Source of the DNA: Candidatus Acetothermia bacterium
Lineage (GTDB): Bacteria; Bipolaricaulota; Bipolaricaulia; UBA7950; UBA9294
Direction: 5' to 3'
Assembly (NCBI GenBank): GCA_003650505.1
Contig: QMQL01000052.1
Span: 1 to 6,329 of the forward strand
Length of the DNA stretch: 6,329 nt
Below are positions 5,958 to 6,329 of the stretch, piece by piece; within the stretch, counting starts at the first letter, position 1, and each line of letters begins with the position of its first letter. The notes below the pieces were generated by a model, which ran no database searches, was not told the origin of the DNA, and saw only the letters and a program-made list of their open reading frames with translations. The translations under genes and the position numbers were made by a program.

Positions 5958-6329
5958 TCCTCACCGGGAACGAGGCGATCGCGCGCGGAGCCCTCGCGGC
6001 CGGGGCGAGCGTGATCACCGGGTATCCGGGTACCCCGTCGACCGGATGCATCGGTTCGATCATCGGGGAGGACCTCCCCGGAAGGCACGTCGAGTGGAGC
6101 GTGAACGAGAAGGTGGCGTTCGAGATAGCGACCGGCGCGGCGTGGGCCGGCCACCGGGCCATGTGCACGATGAAGATGTCCGGGCTGAACGTCGCCTACG
6201 ATGCGGTGATCTCGGTCGCCTACTCCGGGACGAACGGGGGGCTCGTCGTCTACGTCGCCGACGATCCCGGGGCGAGCGCCGGGATGGCGGAGCAGGACAC
6301 CCGCGGGTTTGCGATCATCTCCGATCTTC
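5945..6329 (+). CDS. iorA: Indolepyruvate:ferredoxin oxidoreductase alpha subunit-like protein (2-oxoacid oxidoreductase), 3'-truncated by the window
   Basis: The first 128 residues of a thiamine-diphosphate-dependent 2-oxoacid:ferredoxin oxidoreductase of the IorA type. This family oxidatively decarboxylates aryl pyruvates to acyl-CoA and reduces ferredoxin. Seen: the N-terminal LTGNEAIARGAL (6-17), GYPGTPST (26-33), EWSVNEKVAFE (50-60, with the Glu expected to activate the thiamine ring), CTMKMSGLNVAYD (74-86) and GGLVVYVADDP (98-108). The frame is open to the window end. GTG at 5945 is the start because an in-frame TAG precedes it and a ribosome-binding site lies at 5934-5940. It overlaps the Mo subunit gene by 13 bases, so it is very likely co-translated. 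After DDP it reads GASAGMAEQDTRGF, whereas I recall canonical IorA having an S-Q-N-E-Q-D-type stretch there, so substrate preference may differ. The C-terminal ferredoxin domain and an IorB partner would lie beyond the window. Confidence 0.85.
   Translation, partial: MERLILTGNEAIARGALAAGASVITGYPGTPSTGCIGSIIGEDLPGRHVEWSVNEKVAFEIATGAAWAGHRAMCTMKMSGLNVAYDAVISVAYSGTNGGLVVYVADDPGASAGMAEQDTRGFAIISDL

Overview
The window is a gene-dense, high-GC (about two-thirds G+C by eye) stretch from an anaerobic-looking prokaryote. All genes are on the + strand, each preceded by or overlapping a strong purine-rich Shine-Dalgarno sequence. The lineage cannot be fixed from the sequence. Heavy use of AGG for arginine, of GAG/CTC/GTC codons and of GATC-containing codon pairs, together with a ferredoxin-type 2-oxoacid oxidoreductase gene, would fit an anaerobic bacterium or archaeon. 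Any phylum name would be a guess.

Layout. Positions 1-868 carry the C-terminal part of a molybdenum-binding subunit of the xanthine dehydrogenase/aldehyde oxidase superfamily (copy A). Its start lies outside the window, and its reading frame is broken by a single missing base near 459, giving two pieces (to 482, and from about 461/512 to 868). Positions 865-2280 encode a fused electron-transfer subunit with an N-terminal FAD module and a C-terminal pair of [2Fe-2S] domains. Positions 2277-3146, 3139-3624 and 3621-5957 encode a second, unfused and complete set: FAD subunit, [2Fe-2S] subunit and full-length molybdenum subunit (copy B, 778 residues). From 5945 to the window end runs the start of an indolepyruvate:ferredoxin oxidoreductase alpha-subunit-like gene.

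The downstream genes overlap by 4, 4, 8, 4 and 13 bases, so there is no room for an internal promoter or terminator, and the run looks like one translationally coupled operon. The only non-coding stretch is about 29 bases between the two pieces of the broken gene. No tRNA, rRNA, CRISPR or mobile element was seen.

How the parts fit (inference). Each molybdenum hydroxylase would oxidise a carbon of an N-heterocycle or aldehyde with water-derived oxygen. Electrons would pass from the Mo centre through two [2Fe-2S] clusters to FAD. Copy B keeps the catalytic glutamate and the second pocket glutamate of xanthine dehydrogenases, but by hand alignment has tyrosine where the xanthine-binding arginine would be, so its substrate is not safely xanthine. 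Coupling to an IorA-type enzyme raises the possibility of an anaerobic aromatic or indolic amino-acid breakdown route rather than simple purine catabolism. This is a hypothesis only.
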